NCBI GenBank assembly: GCA_943354505.1
Contig: CALRCE010000002.1
Span: forward strand, 2,585 to 37,446
Direction of reading: 5' to 3'
Source: Candidatus Peribacteria bacterium
GTDB lineage: Bacteria > Patescibacteriota > Gracilibacteria > UBA1369 > 2-02-FULL-48-14
DNA length: 34,862 bases
The stretch's first letter is position 1. The number at the start of each line of letters is the position of its first letter. Under the pieces are notes generated by a model. The model saw only the letters and a list, made by a program, of their open reading frames with translations, had not been told where the DNA came from and made no database searches. Both the position numbers and the translations under genes were made by a program. Positions 20,959 through 29,411 of the stretch are shown here, in pieces.

Positions 20959-23286
20959 CTAATCCGTTGAATCAAGCACCTTTTGAACCTGATGAGCCTC
21001 ATGATGAGCAGAAATCTTGGAATAGAGCAGGGCCAAAACCTCCAAACTCTCACGACCCAAGTCCTCCAAAGTCTTGCCTTGATGAGGCGCAAGCAGGTGG
21101 CGAATAGTTTCTGAAACATATTTTTCAAAAGCGACTTTCACTTCCGCAGCAAAACGAGTGGGAAGGGAACTGAGCACCGAGTTCATTTCTTCAAACCATT
21201 CATGGTTGGGGTCTAAGAATCGATGAATGAGCTTCGAAATCACTTCAGAATCTTCCAGTTGAGCCAATGAAAGCAAGGCCGCCTTTTGCAACTCAGGGTG
21301 CGAAGGATCGTCGGCGACTTGGCGTAAAAAGGCTTGTGCAGGCTTGTAGTGAGTTTCACCCGCTGCAAGCACCCCTGCGTGAACAAAGGATTCCTTTGGA
21401 CTGCTGAGCAGTTGTTCCAAGTGGTGAACCAAAGTGCTCTGCATACTCACGTCCTTCCAAAGAGCCACGATGGCGGCGGCTCTGACTTCAGGGTCTTTGT
21501 CTTCTAAGGCAGGAGCAAGGTAGTGTTTCAAATTAGGATCAGTGAACAACTTGAGCATGCGAATGAGTTTGGCTTTGTGCGCAGAATCGTCTTGAAGTTC
21601 ACGCAAAACAAATTCCGTGAAGCGTTGAGGATCGATTTCAAACAAGCGCGACACAATGGCTTCTCGCACCCATTCGTCTTTCTCGGGCAAGAGGTGTTTT
21701 TCTAAGGTGTGCAGGACACGAGTTCGAGTGAAAGAATGAGACAAAGAACTCTTCTTTAAAAGGGTGAAATTTTTGAGTGAGTGCAACACTTCAAAACGCA
21801 AACGATCGGAAGGATCATCCAAAAGGGTCAAGAGGCTTTCAATGGCGGTGACGTCTTCACGGAGTCCTAGAGTGCTCACGATTTTTTCTCTCAAAATAAG
21901 GGGTTCTTGAGGGCGTTTTAAAATCTTCTGCAAAGAACTGGTGAGGTGCGCGTGTCCTTTTTGCCCCAAAATCTCCACTGCATTGAGTCGAGTAGAAAGA
22001 TCCAGCTTGTGACTGAGGTTGTGTTCGCACATTTCTGTGTACAGTCCCGACATCTTTTGGAGTAAAAGGAACATCACAAGCGATAAGCCAAGAATGAGAA
22101 AATTGAGAGCCAAGCCCAGTCGAGCAGAACTTAAAAATAAAGAAACCAGGATCATGCTGCCCGTCCCCAAAATAGCACCCAAAGGTTTCACCATTCCTTG
22201 CAGCACTTCTTTGGCATCGTCACGCAGTTCGTGAGGAATCGCATAAAACGAGGAGTCGTAGCCATTTTTAAAGAAAATATTGGTGAATTCAAATCCTCCT
22301 TTCACCAAAGCGGCACTCGCAAAACTGTAGTGATAAGTCATGGCCAGCACATTCAAAATCACTCCAATGGGGTGCAGCACCATGCTCCACACCACGCCAA
22401 GCGTGGTCAAAACGCGACTCGCGGCAATGAGTTGGATGAAGAGCGCGACCGAGAAGAAGACCATGTGCAAGGTTCCCAGTCGACTGGTCAGGTCTTCCTC
22501 GTAATGCGCGGAGTGAGCAACGGCTTCCTGCAAGGCATTGGTGTACTGGAACTCGATGATGTTCATCACCGCCCAATGCATCAAAACAACCAAGATCAAA
22601 GCCTTTAGAAAAGGAACTTTCTTAATGGCATTGAAGCTTTCCATCAGTTTCTTGGGCCCATGTTTATGTTTACTCTCCAACTTCGGCACCTCTAAGGTAC
22701 GAGAGTTGAAAAGCAAAACAATCGGAATGATCATCAGGAGCAAGATCACCCAAAACACCATGAATTTATAAGCCGGAACACTGTGAGAAAATTGGCTGAG
22801 CAGAAACCCGGCCAAGATTCCCCCCAAAGTCTCTGCCGATTCAATCACAGGGAAGACGCGCTGACTTTCAAGAGGGGAGAAGAGTTCTTCGTTGAACAAA
22901 GAGATCAAAATGCTCAGTTGCGTCACAAAAATGCCTTGCCCAATCATATAAAACACAAAGAATGCGGAGTTTCCTTGTGGCAAAAAGGCGACGGAAGCGA
23001 TCAAAAAAGCCGCGGAATAGAGCACGGTGTAGGTGATGAGCAGTTCACGGCGAACTCGATGTAAAAGAGGCCGATAGAGAAAAGTCCCGAGCATCACCAA
23101 GGCCGCATTGACCAAGAAAAACACAGGGAGCAAATGCGCTCCGCTCTTGGTTAAAAAGGTAGCCAAGAGGATGGTGGAGCCAATGATGAACCCGATGCGA
23201 GTCAAAAAAGTCATGAGCCAGCCCACAAAGACTCGAGGCCATTCATGTTGTTGAAGATTGAGGACGCGATTTAAGGTTTGGAGCAT
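20959..23286 (-). CDS. MFS/nucleotide-carrier-like transporter fused to HEAT repeats
   Basis: A 775-aa two-part protein. Residues ~1-412 form about 12 membrane helices with a layout similar to the ATP/ADP carrier (TLC/Npt) branch of the MFS superfamily. The SLFNEELFSPLESQRVFPVIES stretch followed by LGGILAGFLLSQF resembles the conserved loop of that group. Residues ~425-775 are soluble alpha-helical HEAT/ARM repeats (for example LEDKDPEVRAAAIVALW, PSDRLRFEVLHSLKNF, HPELQKAALLSLAQL). Similar transporter-HEAT fusions are known in some bacteria, with substrates mostly unproven. It is the first gene of an operon with the PP2C phosphatase. Nucleotide import is a hypothesis; a generic MFS role is the alternative. 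Confidence 0.82.
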   Translation of the reverse strand: MLQTLNRVLNLQQHEWPRVFVGWLMTFLTRIGFIIGSTILLATFLTKSGAHLLPVFFLVNAALVMLGTFLYRPLLHRVRRELLITYTVLYSAAFLIASVAFLPQGNSAFFVFYMIGQGIFVTQLSILISLFNEELFSPLESQRVFPVIESAETLGGILAGFLLSQFSHSVPAYKFMVFWVILLLMIIPIVLLFNSRTLEVPKLESKHKHGPKKLMESFNAIKKVPFLKALILVVLMHWAVMNIIEFQYTNALQEAVAHSAHYEEDLTSRLGTLHMVFFSVALFIQLIAASRVLTTLGVVWSMVLHPIGVILNVLAMTYHYSFASAALVKGGFEFTNIFFKNGYDSSFYAIPHELRDDAKEVLQGMVKPLGAILGTGSMILVSLFLSSARLGLALNFLILGLSLVMFLLLQKMSGLYTEMCEHNLSHKLDLSTRLNAVEILGQKGHAHLTSSLQKILKRPQEPLILREKIVSTLGLREDVTAIESLLTLLDDPSDRLRFEVLHSLKNFTLLKKSSLSHSFTRTRVLHTLEKHLLPEKDEWVREAIVSRLFEIDPQRFTEFVLRELQDDSAHKAKLIRMLKLFTDPNLKHYLAPALEDKDPEVRAAAIVALWKDVSMQSTLVHHLEQLLSSPKESFVHAGVLAAGETHYKPAQAFLRQVADDPSHPELQKAALLSLAQLEDSEVISKLIHRFLDPNHEWFEEMNSVLSSLPTRFAAEVKVAFEKYVSETIRHLLAPHQGKTLEDLGRESLEVLALLYSKISAHHEAHQVQKVLDSTD

Positions 23287-23305
23287 GATTGGATGAGATC
23301 ATGTT

Positions 23306-23318
23306 ATTATGACATAAT
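23306..23318. promoter_or_regulatory. Symmetric -10 shared by two divergent promoters
   Basis: ATTAT-GAC-ATAAT is palindromic. Read on the plus strand it gives TGA-CATAAT toward murJ; read on the minus strand it gives TGT-CATAAT toward the transporter-HEAT operon. Predicted starts are near 23325 (plus) and 23299 (minus, leader ~13 bases). -35 elements are weak on both strands. Confidence 0.5.
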
Positions 23319-23340
23319 TTTGCTAATTTGAAAAGGGTAT

Positions 23341-24888
23341 GTGGGCCGCAAAGGAAAAGAGTTTGATAAAATGCCACCGATGTGGAAATTCCTAAAAAAA
23401 GACGCCGTACACTTTGGAGCCATTCTTTTAGCGGTCTCTTCTTTGCTGAGCCGCGTCCTAGGCGTGCTCAGAGATCTTGTTTTTTCGGCCATCTTTGGAG
23501 TGGGAACTCAGGGAGGGGATTTCGCCCTAGACGCCTACTTTGTGGCCTTCAAAATTCCAGACTTTCTCTACACGCTGCTCATTTTTGGAGCCATGTCGGC
23601 GGCCTTCATCCCGCTCTACGCAGAACTTAAAAAGAAAGAAGGAAACGAGCCCGCTTCACAGTTTGCCAGCCAAGTGCTCACCGGTTTGATGGGCTTTTTA
23701 GTGGGCTGCTCGGCTCTGGCTTGGATCTTGGCGCCGTGGATCATTCCACACTTGGCTTCGGGCTTTGACCCTGAGCTTCAAGCCTTAGCAGTGACGCTGA
23801 CTCGCATCATGCTCCTGTCACCGATTTTCATGGGACTCAGCAGCATTTTGCAAGGCATCGAAAACGCACATCAATCCTTTTATGGAACAGCCCTGGCCCC
23901 CTTGCTGTACAACGGCAGCATCATTGCAGCCGCAGCCTTTTTTGGAAGGGAATGGGGCGTCTACGCTCTGGCCTACGGAGTCGCCTTCGGAGCCTTTCTG
24001 CACTTCCTCGTACAAATTCCTGGAACGCTCCGCAGTGGTTTCACATATCGATTTCACTTTCAGAAAAAAGATCCCAAATGGCGTGAATTCATCCGCCTGA
24101 GTCTCCCGCGACTCTTTGGAGCTTCTGCGCTTCAATTCGCTTCCTTCGCAGACGTTTACATGGCCAGTTTCCTAGCCTTAGGAAGTCTTTCGGTCTACAC
24201 CTATGCGTTCAACCTGCAAAGTTTGCCTTACGGGGTGGTGGCGGTGGCCGTCTCCACAGCCATTTTTGCTCGCTTGTCGGAGCAAGCGGACGAAAAAAAG
24301 GAATTCCTAAAATCGATCCAACAAAGCCTTTCTCAAATTCTCTTTTGGGTGCTGCCCGCCATCTTAGGTTTATTCTTAATACGCGAGCCTTTGATCCGTT
24401 TGCTTTTGGAACGAGGAGCTTTCGATGCCGAAGCGACGCAGCGCACCGCCGCCATGCTGGGCTTCTTTGTCTGGGCCGCCTTGCCTCAAAGTTTCATCCC
24501 GCTCTTCACGCGAGCCTTTTATGCTTTGAAAAAGACCGCTTTCCCAGTGCTGTGTGCCTGCGTCTCCATTGTGCTCACCATTGGGTTCAACGCCATCGGT
24601 ATTTGGGTCTACAAAGGGGATGTGACCACGCTGGCCTTAGGAAATCTGCTCGGTTCCACCCTCAACGCCAGCCTGCTGTATTTAGGCTTGGCCCGCGAAC
24701 TCAAAGTTTCCCCCTTTGTCTTTTTGAACTTTAAAAAACTGACAATGCAATTGATCGCGCTCGCGCTCATGACTTTGATGATTTTCGCCACAAAAGAACA
24801 ATCGGTGCTCATCCAAATGGCACTCGCGGGAGGGATTTACTTAAGCACACTCTCGCTTTTCAAAGTGAGGCCGGCCCGTCAACAATAA
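23341..24888 (+). CDS. murJ: Lipid II flippase MurJ
   Basis: MurJ moves lipid II across the membrane for peptidoglycan assembly. The ORF gives 515 aa from the GTG at 23341; the ATG at 23371 (MPPMWKF, 505 aa) is an equally plausible start. The GTG would match the short-leader pattern seen elsewhere. MVF-family motifs are clear: SSLLSRVLGVLRDLVFSAIFG, DAYFVAFKIPDFLYTLLIFGAMSAAFIPLY, and LPYGVVAVAVSTAIFARLSE. About 14 membrane helices are expected. Conserved Arg residues sit in the first helix (LSRVLGVLRD). The C-terminus overlaps the convergent ribD by 48 bases. With murC, LCP and DivIC nearby, the window is rich in wall genes. Confidence 0.93.
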   Translation: MGRKGKEFDKMPPMWKFLKKDAVHFGAILLAVSSLLSRVLGVLRDLVFSAIFGVGTQGGDFALDAYFVAFKIPDFLYTLLIFGAMSAAFIPLYAELKKKEGNEPASQFASQVLTGLMGFLVGCSALAWILAPWIIPHLASGFDPELQALAVTLTRIMLLSPIFMGLSSILQGIENAHQSFYGTALAPLLYNGSIIAAAAFFGREWGVYALAYGVAFGAFLHFLVQIPGTLRSGFTYRFHFQKKDPKWREFIRLSLPRLFGASALQFASFADVYMASFLALGSLSVYTYAFNLQSLPYGVVAVAVSTAIFARLSEQADEKKEFLKSIQQSLSQILFWVLPAILGLFLIREPLIRLLLERGAFDAEATQRTAAMLGFFVWAALPQSFIPLFTRAFYALKKTAFPVLCACVSIVLTIGFNAIGIWVYKGDVTTLALGNLLGSTLNASLLYLGLARELKVSPFVFLNFKKLTMQLIALALMTLMIFATKEQSVLIQMALAGGIYLSTLSLFKVRPARQQ

Positions 24889-25860
24889 ATCTTTACCCAG
24901 CACTTTAGTATGCATGCCTTCCAAAGAAAATCCAGAGTCCAGTTCGACAAAATCCAAAGCCTTTGGACCCAAAAACCGTGGAGCCAGCAAAAGCTGCATT
25001 TCATCCACAAGTCCTGCTTTTAAAAAAGCGGTGAACACGGCTTGGCCTCCTTCCACCAAAACAGAATGCACATCGAGTTCAGCCAGTTTTGCTAAAACCT
25101 CTTCAACCTTCATTTCTTCCAAAATGAGGACATTTTTATCTCTAAAAATCTGAAGTTTTTTGGGCAGAGCTTTCTTGCCTTTTAAAATCACGCGCAAAGG
25201 GTCTCGTCCTTCCACTTCTCGAACACCCAAATGAGGGTCGTCCGCAAGCACGGTTCCAGCACCCACCAAAATAGCTTGATGCTCGTGACGCAGGCCATGC
25301 ACATAACGCTGCGCCACTTTCCCCGTCAGAGCAGTCTCTTTTCCCGGTGCTTCTGCAATTTTTCCATCCAAACTCAACGCCGCTTTCAAGGTCACCCAAG
25401 GGCGTCCCGTCTCAAAAAAGTGATAAAAAAATCGATTGAGCTCTTTTGCCGCCTCGGCAAGCAAACCCACGGACACTTCAATGCCCGCCGCTCTCAACGC
25501 CGCGATGCCTTTCCCGGCAACTTTAGGGTTCGGGTCTTCCGCCGCAATCACCACACGGCTCACGCCACTCGCAATCACCGCCTCGACACAAGGGGGTGTT
25601 TTTCCCTCGTGGCAGCACGGTTCCAAGGTCACGAACAGCGTCGCACCTCGTGCATCCAATCCGGCCGCTTCACAAGCCTTCAAAGCCTCCACTTCGGCAT
25701 GAGCGGCTCCATAACGACTGTGGTAGCCTTCACCAATGCGTTCTCCATCCTTCATCAAAACCGCACCCACCATAGGATTGGGCTCGGTCCAACCGCGGCC
25801 TTTCTCAGCCAAGCGCAAGGCCCGATTCATCGTCCACGCATCGGGAGGGATTTTGATCAT
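24841..25860 (-). CDS. ribD: Bifunctional riboflavin deaminase/reductase RibD
   Basis: RibD deaminates the pyrimidine intermediate of riboflavin synthesis and reduces its ribosyl side chain. At 339 aa it carries both domains. The N-terminal deaminase has zinc ligands H54 (HAEVEAL, with catalytic E56), C82 and C91 in [12 protein letters not shown]. The C-terminal reductase (from about residue 150) has [30 protein letters not shown] and [14 protein letters not shown]. The ATG overlaps the ribBA TGA, so ribBA and ribD are coupled. The 3' end overlaps convergent murJ by 48 bases. Riboflavin synthase (ribE) and lumazine synthase (ribH) are not in the window. Confidence 0.96.
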   Translation of the reverse strand: MIKIPPDAWTMNRALRLAEKGRGWTEPNPMVGAVLMKDGERIGEGYHSRYGAAHAEVEALKACEAAGLDARGATLFVTLEPCCHEGKTPPCVEAVIASGVSRVVIAAEDPNPKVAGKGIAALRAAGIEVSVGLLAEAAKELNRFFYHFFETGRPWVTLKAALSLDGKIAEAPGKETALTGKVAQRYVHGLRHEHQAILVGAGTVLADDPHLGVREVEGRDPLRVILKGKKALPKKLQIFRDKNVLILEEMKVEEVLAKLAELDVHSVLVEGGQAVFTAFLKAGLVDEMQLLLAPRFLGPKALDFVELDSGFSLEGMHTKVLGKDLLLTGRPHFEKRECA

Positions 25861-27056
25861 ACCTGATCCAGTAAATGACCCAGCTTATCCTTTTTGGTTT
25901 TCAGATAAGCTCGGCTGCTTTTCCCAGGTTCCATTTCGATAGGGATCCTAGCCGTCACTTGGAGACCGTGCCCTTCCAAGCCCACAATTTTTTGAGGATT
26001 GTTGGTCAGCAATTGAATGGTGTTGAGCCCGATGTCTTTGAGCATTTGAGCTCCAATTCCGTATTCTCGCAAATCCGCTTTGAAGCCGAGCTTTTGGTTG
26101 GCTTCCACCGTGTCCATTCCTTCTCGCTGAAGTTGATAGGCCTTGAGTTTATTGATGAGTCCAATCCCACGCCCTTCTTGGCGTAAGTAAAGAAAAACAC
26201 CTTCCCCTTTTGCCGCGATTTGTTTGAGCGCCGCATCCAGTTGGGGCCCACAATCGCAATATTCCGAATGAAACACGTCTCCCGTCATGCATTCGGAATG
26301 AGCCCGAACAAGAACATTCTCTTTTCCAGCCACTTCTCCCTTCACGAGCAAGACATGTTCACTGGCATCGATTTGATTGCTGTACACAAGAATCTTAAAT
26401 TCTCCATGCTCGGTCTGCAGCACCGTTTCCACCTCACGAGTGATGAGGCGTTCTTTGAGTCGTCGATAGGCAATCAAATCCTGAATGGTGATCATTTTGA
26501 GATCGTGCACTTTTGCAAATTCCATCAAATCGTCGCGTCGTGCCATTTCGCCGTCGTCTTTAATGATTTCACAGATGAGTCCTGTTTCACCAAACCCAGC
26601 GAGTCGCGCCAAATCCACAGCCGCTTCCGTGTGACCGGCACGCACTAAAACACCGCCTTTTTTTGCTCGAAGAGGGAAGAGGTGACCGGGCTTCATAAAA
26701 TCCTTCGCCTGACTTTCTTCAGAGGCCAGGGCTTGAATGGTTTTCGCTCTATCACTGGCCGAAATCCCGGTGCTAGTGCCATCAATCACATCCACCGAAA
26801 CCGTGAAGTTGCAACGTTTGGCATCCACATCCTCTCCTAGCATGGGAGGCAAGTCCAAACGATCCGCTTGCCCCGAATTCATCGGCACGCAAATCAGCCC
26901 GCGTCCGTGCTTCATCATGAAGTTGACATGGGCTGGAGTGCAAAGTTGTGCAGGCATCACGAGGTCTCCCTCGTTTTCACGGTCTTCATCATCCAAAACA
27001 ATGAGCATTTTGCCCTGTCTCAGCTGATCGAGTGCGTCTTCAATGGGTGTCCACAT
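25857..27056 (-). CDS. ribBA: Bifunctional DHBP synthase / GTP cyclohydrolase II
   Basis: RibBA makes the two precursors of riboflavin: DHBP from ribulose 5-phosphate (N-terminal RibB) and the pyrimidine from GTP (C-terminal RibA). At 399 aa both domains look complete. RibB motifs are [27 protein letters not shown] and [20 protein letters not shown]. RibA zinc ligands lie in [16 protein letters not shown], with [27 protein letters not shown] and [13 protein letters not shown] following. It starts nine bases after the tsf stop, so it belongs to the rpsB-tsf transcript. A possible internal promoter (27065-27094) could also drive it. Confidence 0.96.
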   Translation of the reverse strand: MWTPIEDALDQLRQGKMLIVLDDEDRENEGDLVMPAQLCTPAHVNFMMKHGRGLICVPMNSGQADRLDLPPMLGEDVDAKRCNFTVSVDVIDGTSTGISASDRAKTIQALASEESQAKDFMKPGHLFPLRAKKGGVLVRAGHTEAAVDLARLAGFGETGLICEIIKDDGEMARRDDLMEFAKVHDLKMITIQDLIAYRRLKERLITREVETVLQTEHGEFKILVYSNQIDASEHVLLVKGEVAGKENVLVRAHSECMTGDVFHSEYCDCGPQLDAALKQIAAKGEGVFLYLRQEGRGIGLINKLKAYQLQREGMDTVEANQKLGFKADLREYGIGAQMLKDIGLNTIQLLTNNPQKIVGLEGHGLQVTARIPIEMEPGKSSRAYLKTKKDKLGHLLDQV

Positions 27057-27064
27057 AGGAGGAC

Positions 27065-27094
27065 ACTATACCTCAAACCTCCAGAATCCTTCAA
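27065..27094 (-). promoter_or_regulatory. Possible internal promoter for ribBA-ribD
   Basis: Minus strand: TTGAAG, 18 bases, TATAGT, inside the last codons of tsf. The start would be about two bases before the ribBA ATG, giving a leaderless transcript. Confidence 0.35.
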
Positions 27095-27827
27095 TCTTTT
27101 CGCTGCCGATCAAATCTTTGATGAGTTGATCAGGATTCTTAACAAAGGCTTGAGTGAGCAAGGCGAATTCCTCGCGGAACTTCTTTTCCTTGCCGTCCAT
27201 GATCTTTGCAATGATTTGTTCAGGTTTTCCTTCTTGTTTGAGTTGTTCGGTCCAAATTTCACGTTCCTTGGCAACGAGATCCGCACCAATATCCTCAGGG
27301 GAAAGCGTCTTGGGAGACATCGCGGCAATGTGCATCGCGAGGTCCTTTCCAAGTTCGTCGCTGCCTCCGCTCACAGAGACGAGCACCCCGATACGGTTGT
27401 TGGAATGTTTGTAGGATCCCAATTTCACACCAGAAACCACCTTGCGGTTTTTGATCTCAACTTTTTCACCCATGGTGATGTTGAGGTCTGCAATTTCTGC
27501 AGAAAGGTCGGTGTCTTCGCCTTCCTTCAAAAGGCGTTCTGCAAGAGCTTCAGCTTTTTTGATGAAATCCGCATTCTTGGCCACAAAGTCGGTTTCGCAA
27601 GCCAGCGCAATCATGCCGGCTTTTCCATCTTTTTCGACGATAGCAACCACTCCATTGGCGGTGTTGCGGTCGCTGCGTTCAGCAGCCTTGGATTCACCCT
27701 TTTTTCGGAGGATATCGACAGCGAGGTTCTCATCTCCATTCGCTTCTTCGAGAGCGGACTTACAAGAGGACATAGACACACCCGTGCGTTCACGGAGACT
27801 TTTAATTTGATCGATAGTGACTGACAT
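27066..27827 (-). CDS. tsf: Translation elongation factor Ts
   Basis: EF-Ts is the nucleotide exchange factor of EF-Tu. At 253 aa it is slightly short compared with E. coli (283). The N-terminal UBA-like module reads IKSLRERTGVSMSSCKSALEEANGD. The EF-Tu contact motif TDFV occurs at 79-82 (ACETDFVAKN). The end LLTQAFVKNPDQLIKDLI is the family's C-terminal signature. The usual GAGMMDCK is changed to GVSMSSCK, a tolerated variation. It is separated from rpsB by an inserted DUF4870 gene, an uncommon arrangement, and is followed nine bases later by ribBA. Confidence 0.96.
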   Translation of the reverse strand: MSVTIDQIKSLRERTGVSMSSCKSALEEANGDENLAVDILRKKGESKAAERSDRNTANGVVAIVEKDGKAGMIALACETDFVAKNADFIKKAEALAERLLKEGEDTDLSAEIADLNITMGEKVEIKNRKVVSGVKLGSYKHSNNRIGVLVSVSGGSDELGKDLAMHIAAMSPKTLSPEDIGADLVAKEREIWTEQLKQEGKPEQIIAKIMDGKEKKFREEFALLTQAFVKNPDQLIKDLIGSEKIEGFWRFEV

Positions 27828-27849
27828 AGTTTTTTAAAAAATTCAGGAA

Positions 27850-28503
27850 TTAAACAGTGGGCGCTGGAGGAGTGGGTTCAGTAGGGGCCACGGGTGCAGC
27901 AGGTTCGGCAGGGGCTGCTGGAGCTTCGACAACTGGTGCTGGAGCAGCAGGGGCTTCCGCAACAGGAGCAGGAGTGGGTTCAGGCATCGGAGCTGAAGCG
28001 GGTGCCGGAGTTTCAACAACAGGAGTTGGGGTAGGTGCTGGGCTTGCCTCAACTGGAGCAGCCTGTGCCGCTGGAGTTACAGGAGCGGGAGCTGCTGCAG
28101 GTGCAGGACTGACTGCGCTCGCATCTTTGGGATGGAACCATTTTTCCAAAGGAATCTTTTGACCAAAGTTGGTCACAAAAGGGATCACAGCTTGTTTTCC
28201 GCTCCAAGTTTGCCAAAGTGCGTAAACGGACATGAGTCCCATAGCCACTCGAGCCAATAAATTGATGAGATTGAAAACGGAAAGGATACTGACAGGCATT
28301 AGGATCGCTAAAACATACATGAATATATACAAAGCCACATCAACAGCGAAAATTCCAGCGGCATTTTTAGCGTGCCACACGTAGCTAGGGTTGTCGCCAT
28401 GTTTCATCATGGTCCAAATGAAGATAGGACCAAGGTATGCAAAGAGAGCATCGGTATCCTTTGCAGGAGTGGGAGCGGGCATTTGTAATGGAGTATCGGT
28501 CAT
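27850..28503 (-). CDS. DUF4870-like membrane protein with Ala/Pro-rich tail
   Basis: A 217-aa protein. Residues ~15-115 resemble DUF4870 (TDALFAYLGPIFIWTM, YVWHAKNAAGIFAVDVALYIFMYVL, AMGLMSVYALWQTWSGK), with three or four membrane helices. Residues ~125-217 are a low-complexity tail built from Ala, Pro, Val, Thr and Glu (PAPAAAPAPVTPAA type), probably extended and disordered. The function is unknown. The tail could span or bind the wall, but its side of the membrane is not clear. The gene sits between rpsB and tsf with 19- and 22-base gaps, so it must be co-transcribed with these highly expressed genes. Confidence 0.82.
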   Translation of the reverse strand: MTDTPLQMPAPTPAKDTDALFAYLGPIFIWTMMKHGDNPSYVWHAKNAAGIFAVDVALYIFMYVLAILMPVSILSVFNLINLLARVAMGLMSVYALWQTWSGKQAVIPFVTNFGQKIPLEKWFHPKDASAVSPAPAAAPAPVTPAAQAAPVEASPAPTPTPVVETPAPASAPMPEPTPAPVAEAPAAPAPVVEAPAAPAEPAAPVAPTEPTPPAPTV

Positions 28504-28522
28504 AAAGCGTGGAGGTTAAAAA

Positions 28523-29221
28523 TTATTTACGATTTTTTTTCTGACCTTCTTGGATGGAACCACTGAGTTCACCCACAAAGTATTCAATGGATTTGATCGC
28601 ATCGTCGTTTCCGGGGATCACGTATTGAATTCCATCTGGATCTGCATTGCTGTCCACGACTCCAACCACGGTCACCCGCATTTTAATGGCTTCTTGCACA
28701 GCGATTTTATCGCGGTGGCAGTCCATGATGAAAACCACGTCGGGCATGCGATCCAAAGTCGCGACTCCTCCGAGTGCATTTTCGAGTTTTTCAATCTGTT
28801 TGTTGAAGTTCACCACTTCTTTTTTGGTGTACTTATCAAAGCCTCCGTTTTCACGTTGGTCTTTGAGGTCGAGCATGTACTTCACACGAGAACGGATGGT
28901 CTTGAAGTTGGTCAAGAGTCCTGGAATCCACTTGGAAGTCACGAAAGGCATTCCGCACTTTTCTGCCGCTTCTTGAACCAGCGCCGTAGCCTGAGGCTTG
29001 GTGCTGACAAAAAGGATGGTCTTCCCGTTCATCGCCGCAGCGGTGAGGAATTCTTTGGCCGCCATCAGACCTTGGTAGGTTTGGTTGAGGTCAAAGATGT
29101 GCACTCCGTTCCTTTTGCCGAAAAGGTAAGGGGCTACTTTAGGATTCCACTTGGCAGTCTTGTGACCGAAGTGGACGGCGTTTGCAAGCATGTCTTGCAT
29201 AACATTTTTCTGATCGGACAT
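28523..29221 (-). CDS. rpsB: 30S ribosomal protein S2
   Basis: S2 binds the head/body junction of the 30S subunit. At 232 aa the family pattern is complete: MLANAVHFGHKTAKWNPKVAPYLFGKRNGVHIFDL, then GKTILFVSTKPQA, WIPGLLTNFKTI, and VVFIMDCHRDKIAVQEAIKM, followed by VVGVVDSNADPDGIQYVIPGNDDA. It is the first gene of the rpsB-DUF4870-tsf-ribBA-ribD cluster. An AAGGA lies three bases before the ATG, too close for a normal ribosome-binding site. The predicted transcript has a ~100-base leader, the longest in the window, so translational autoregulation by S2 is plausible. Confidence 0.97.
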   Translation of the reverse strand: MSDQKNVMQDMLANAVHFGHKTAKWNPKVAPYLFGKRNGVHIFDLNQTYQGLMAAKEFLTAAAMNGKTILFVSTKPQATALVQEAAEKCGMPFVTSKWIPGLLTNFKTIRSRVKYMLDLKDQRENGGFDKYTKKEVVNFNKQIEKLENALGGVATLDRMPDVVFIMDCHRDKIAVQEAIKMRVTVVGVVDSNADPDGIQYVIPGNDDAIKSIEYFVGELSGSIQEGQKKNRK

Positions 29222-29323
29222 GGTTCCTTGGGGTTAATGCTTCACTCCGTCGTTTTCCGCCCAGGATCCTCTCATAGAGTAGGACAGGAAGGCCGAATCG
29301 GGAGCAAAACTAAAGATAAATAC
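29222..29323 (-). promoter_or_regulatory. rpsB mRNA leader, possible autoregulatory structure
   Basis: Between the predicted start (~29323) and the rpsB ATG lie ~100 bases, while most other predicted leaders here are 12-30. One hairpin is visible on the minus strand: TCCT(A)CTC-TAT-GAGAGGA. S2 is known to control its own mRNA in several bacteria. I did not match this leader to a known S2-binding motif. Confidence 0.35.
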
Positions 29324-29329
29324 GGGGCG

Positions 29330-29357
29330 ATTATACCTGTCAGAATGTGTTTGGCAA
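29330..29357 (-). promoter_or_regulatory. Promoter of the rpsB cluster
   Basis: Minus strand: TTGCCA, 16 bases, perfect TATAAT. The -35 is identical to that of the tRNA-fMet promoter. It is arranged back-to-back with the kinase-gene promoter at 29362-29390. Confidence 0.65.
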
Positions 29358-29361
29358 GAGA

Positions 29362-29390
29362 TTTACAAACCTGGAGCAATATGATACAAT
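29362..29390 (+). promoter_or_regulatory. Promoter of the RsbW-like/STAS operon
   Basis: TTTACA, 17 bases, TACAAT at 29385-29390, with TGA just before the -10. Both elements match consensus at five of six bases. The predicted leader is ~15 bases to the ATG at 29412. Confidence 0.65.
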
Positions 29391-29411
29391 ACTAGGAACC
29401 TTGAATTTTCT

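Noticed and set aside
26868-27824. 318-aa plus-strand ORF
   Set aside because: It runs antisense across the end of ribBA and all of tsf, both of which are unambiguous, and its protein looks like random shadow composition rich in Phe and His.
28550-29395. 281-aa plus-strand ORF opposite rpsB
   Set aside because: Antisense to rpsB and its promoter; rpsB is certain.
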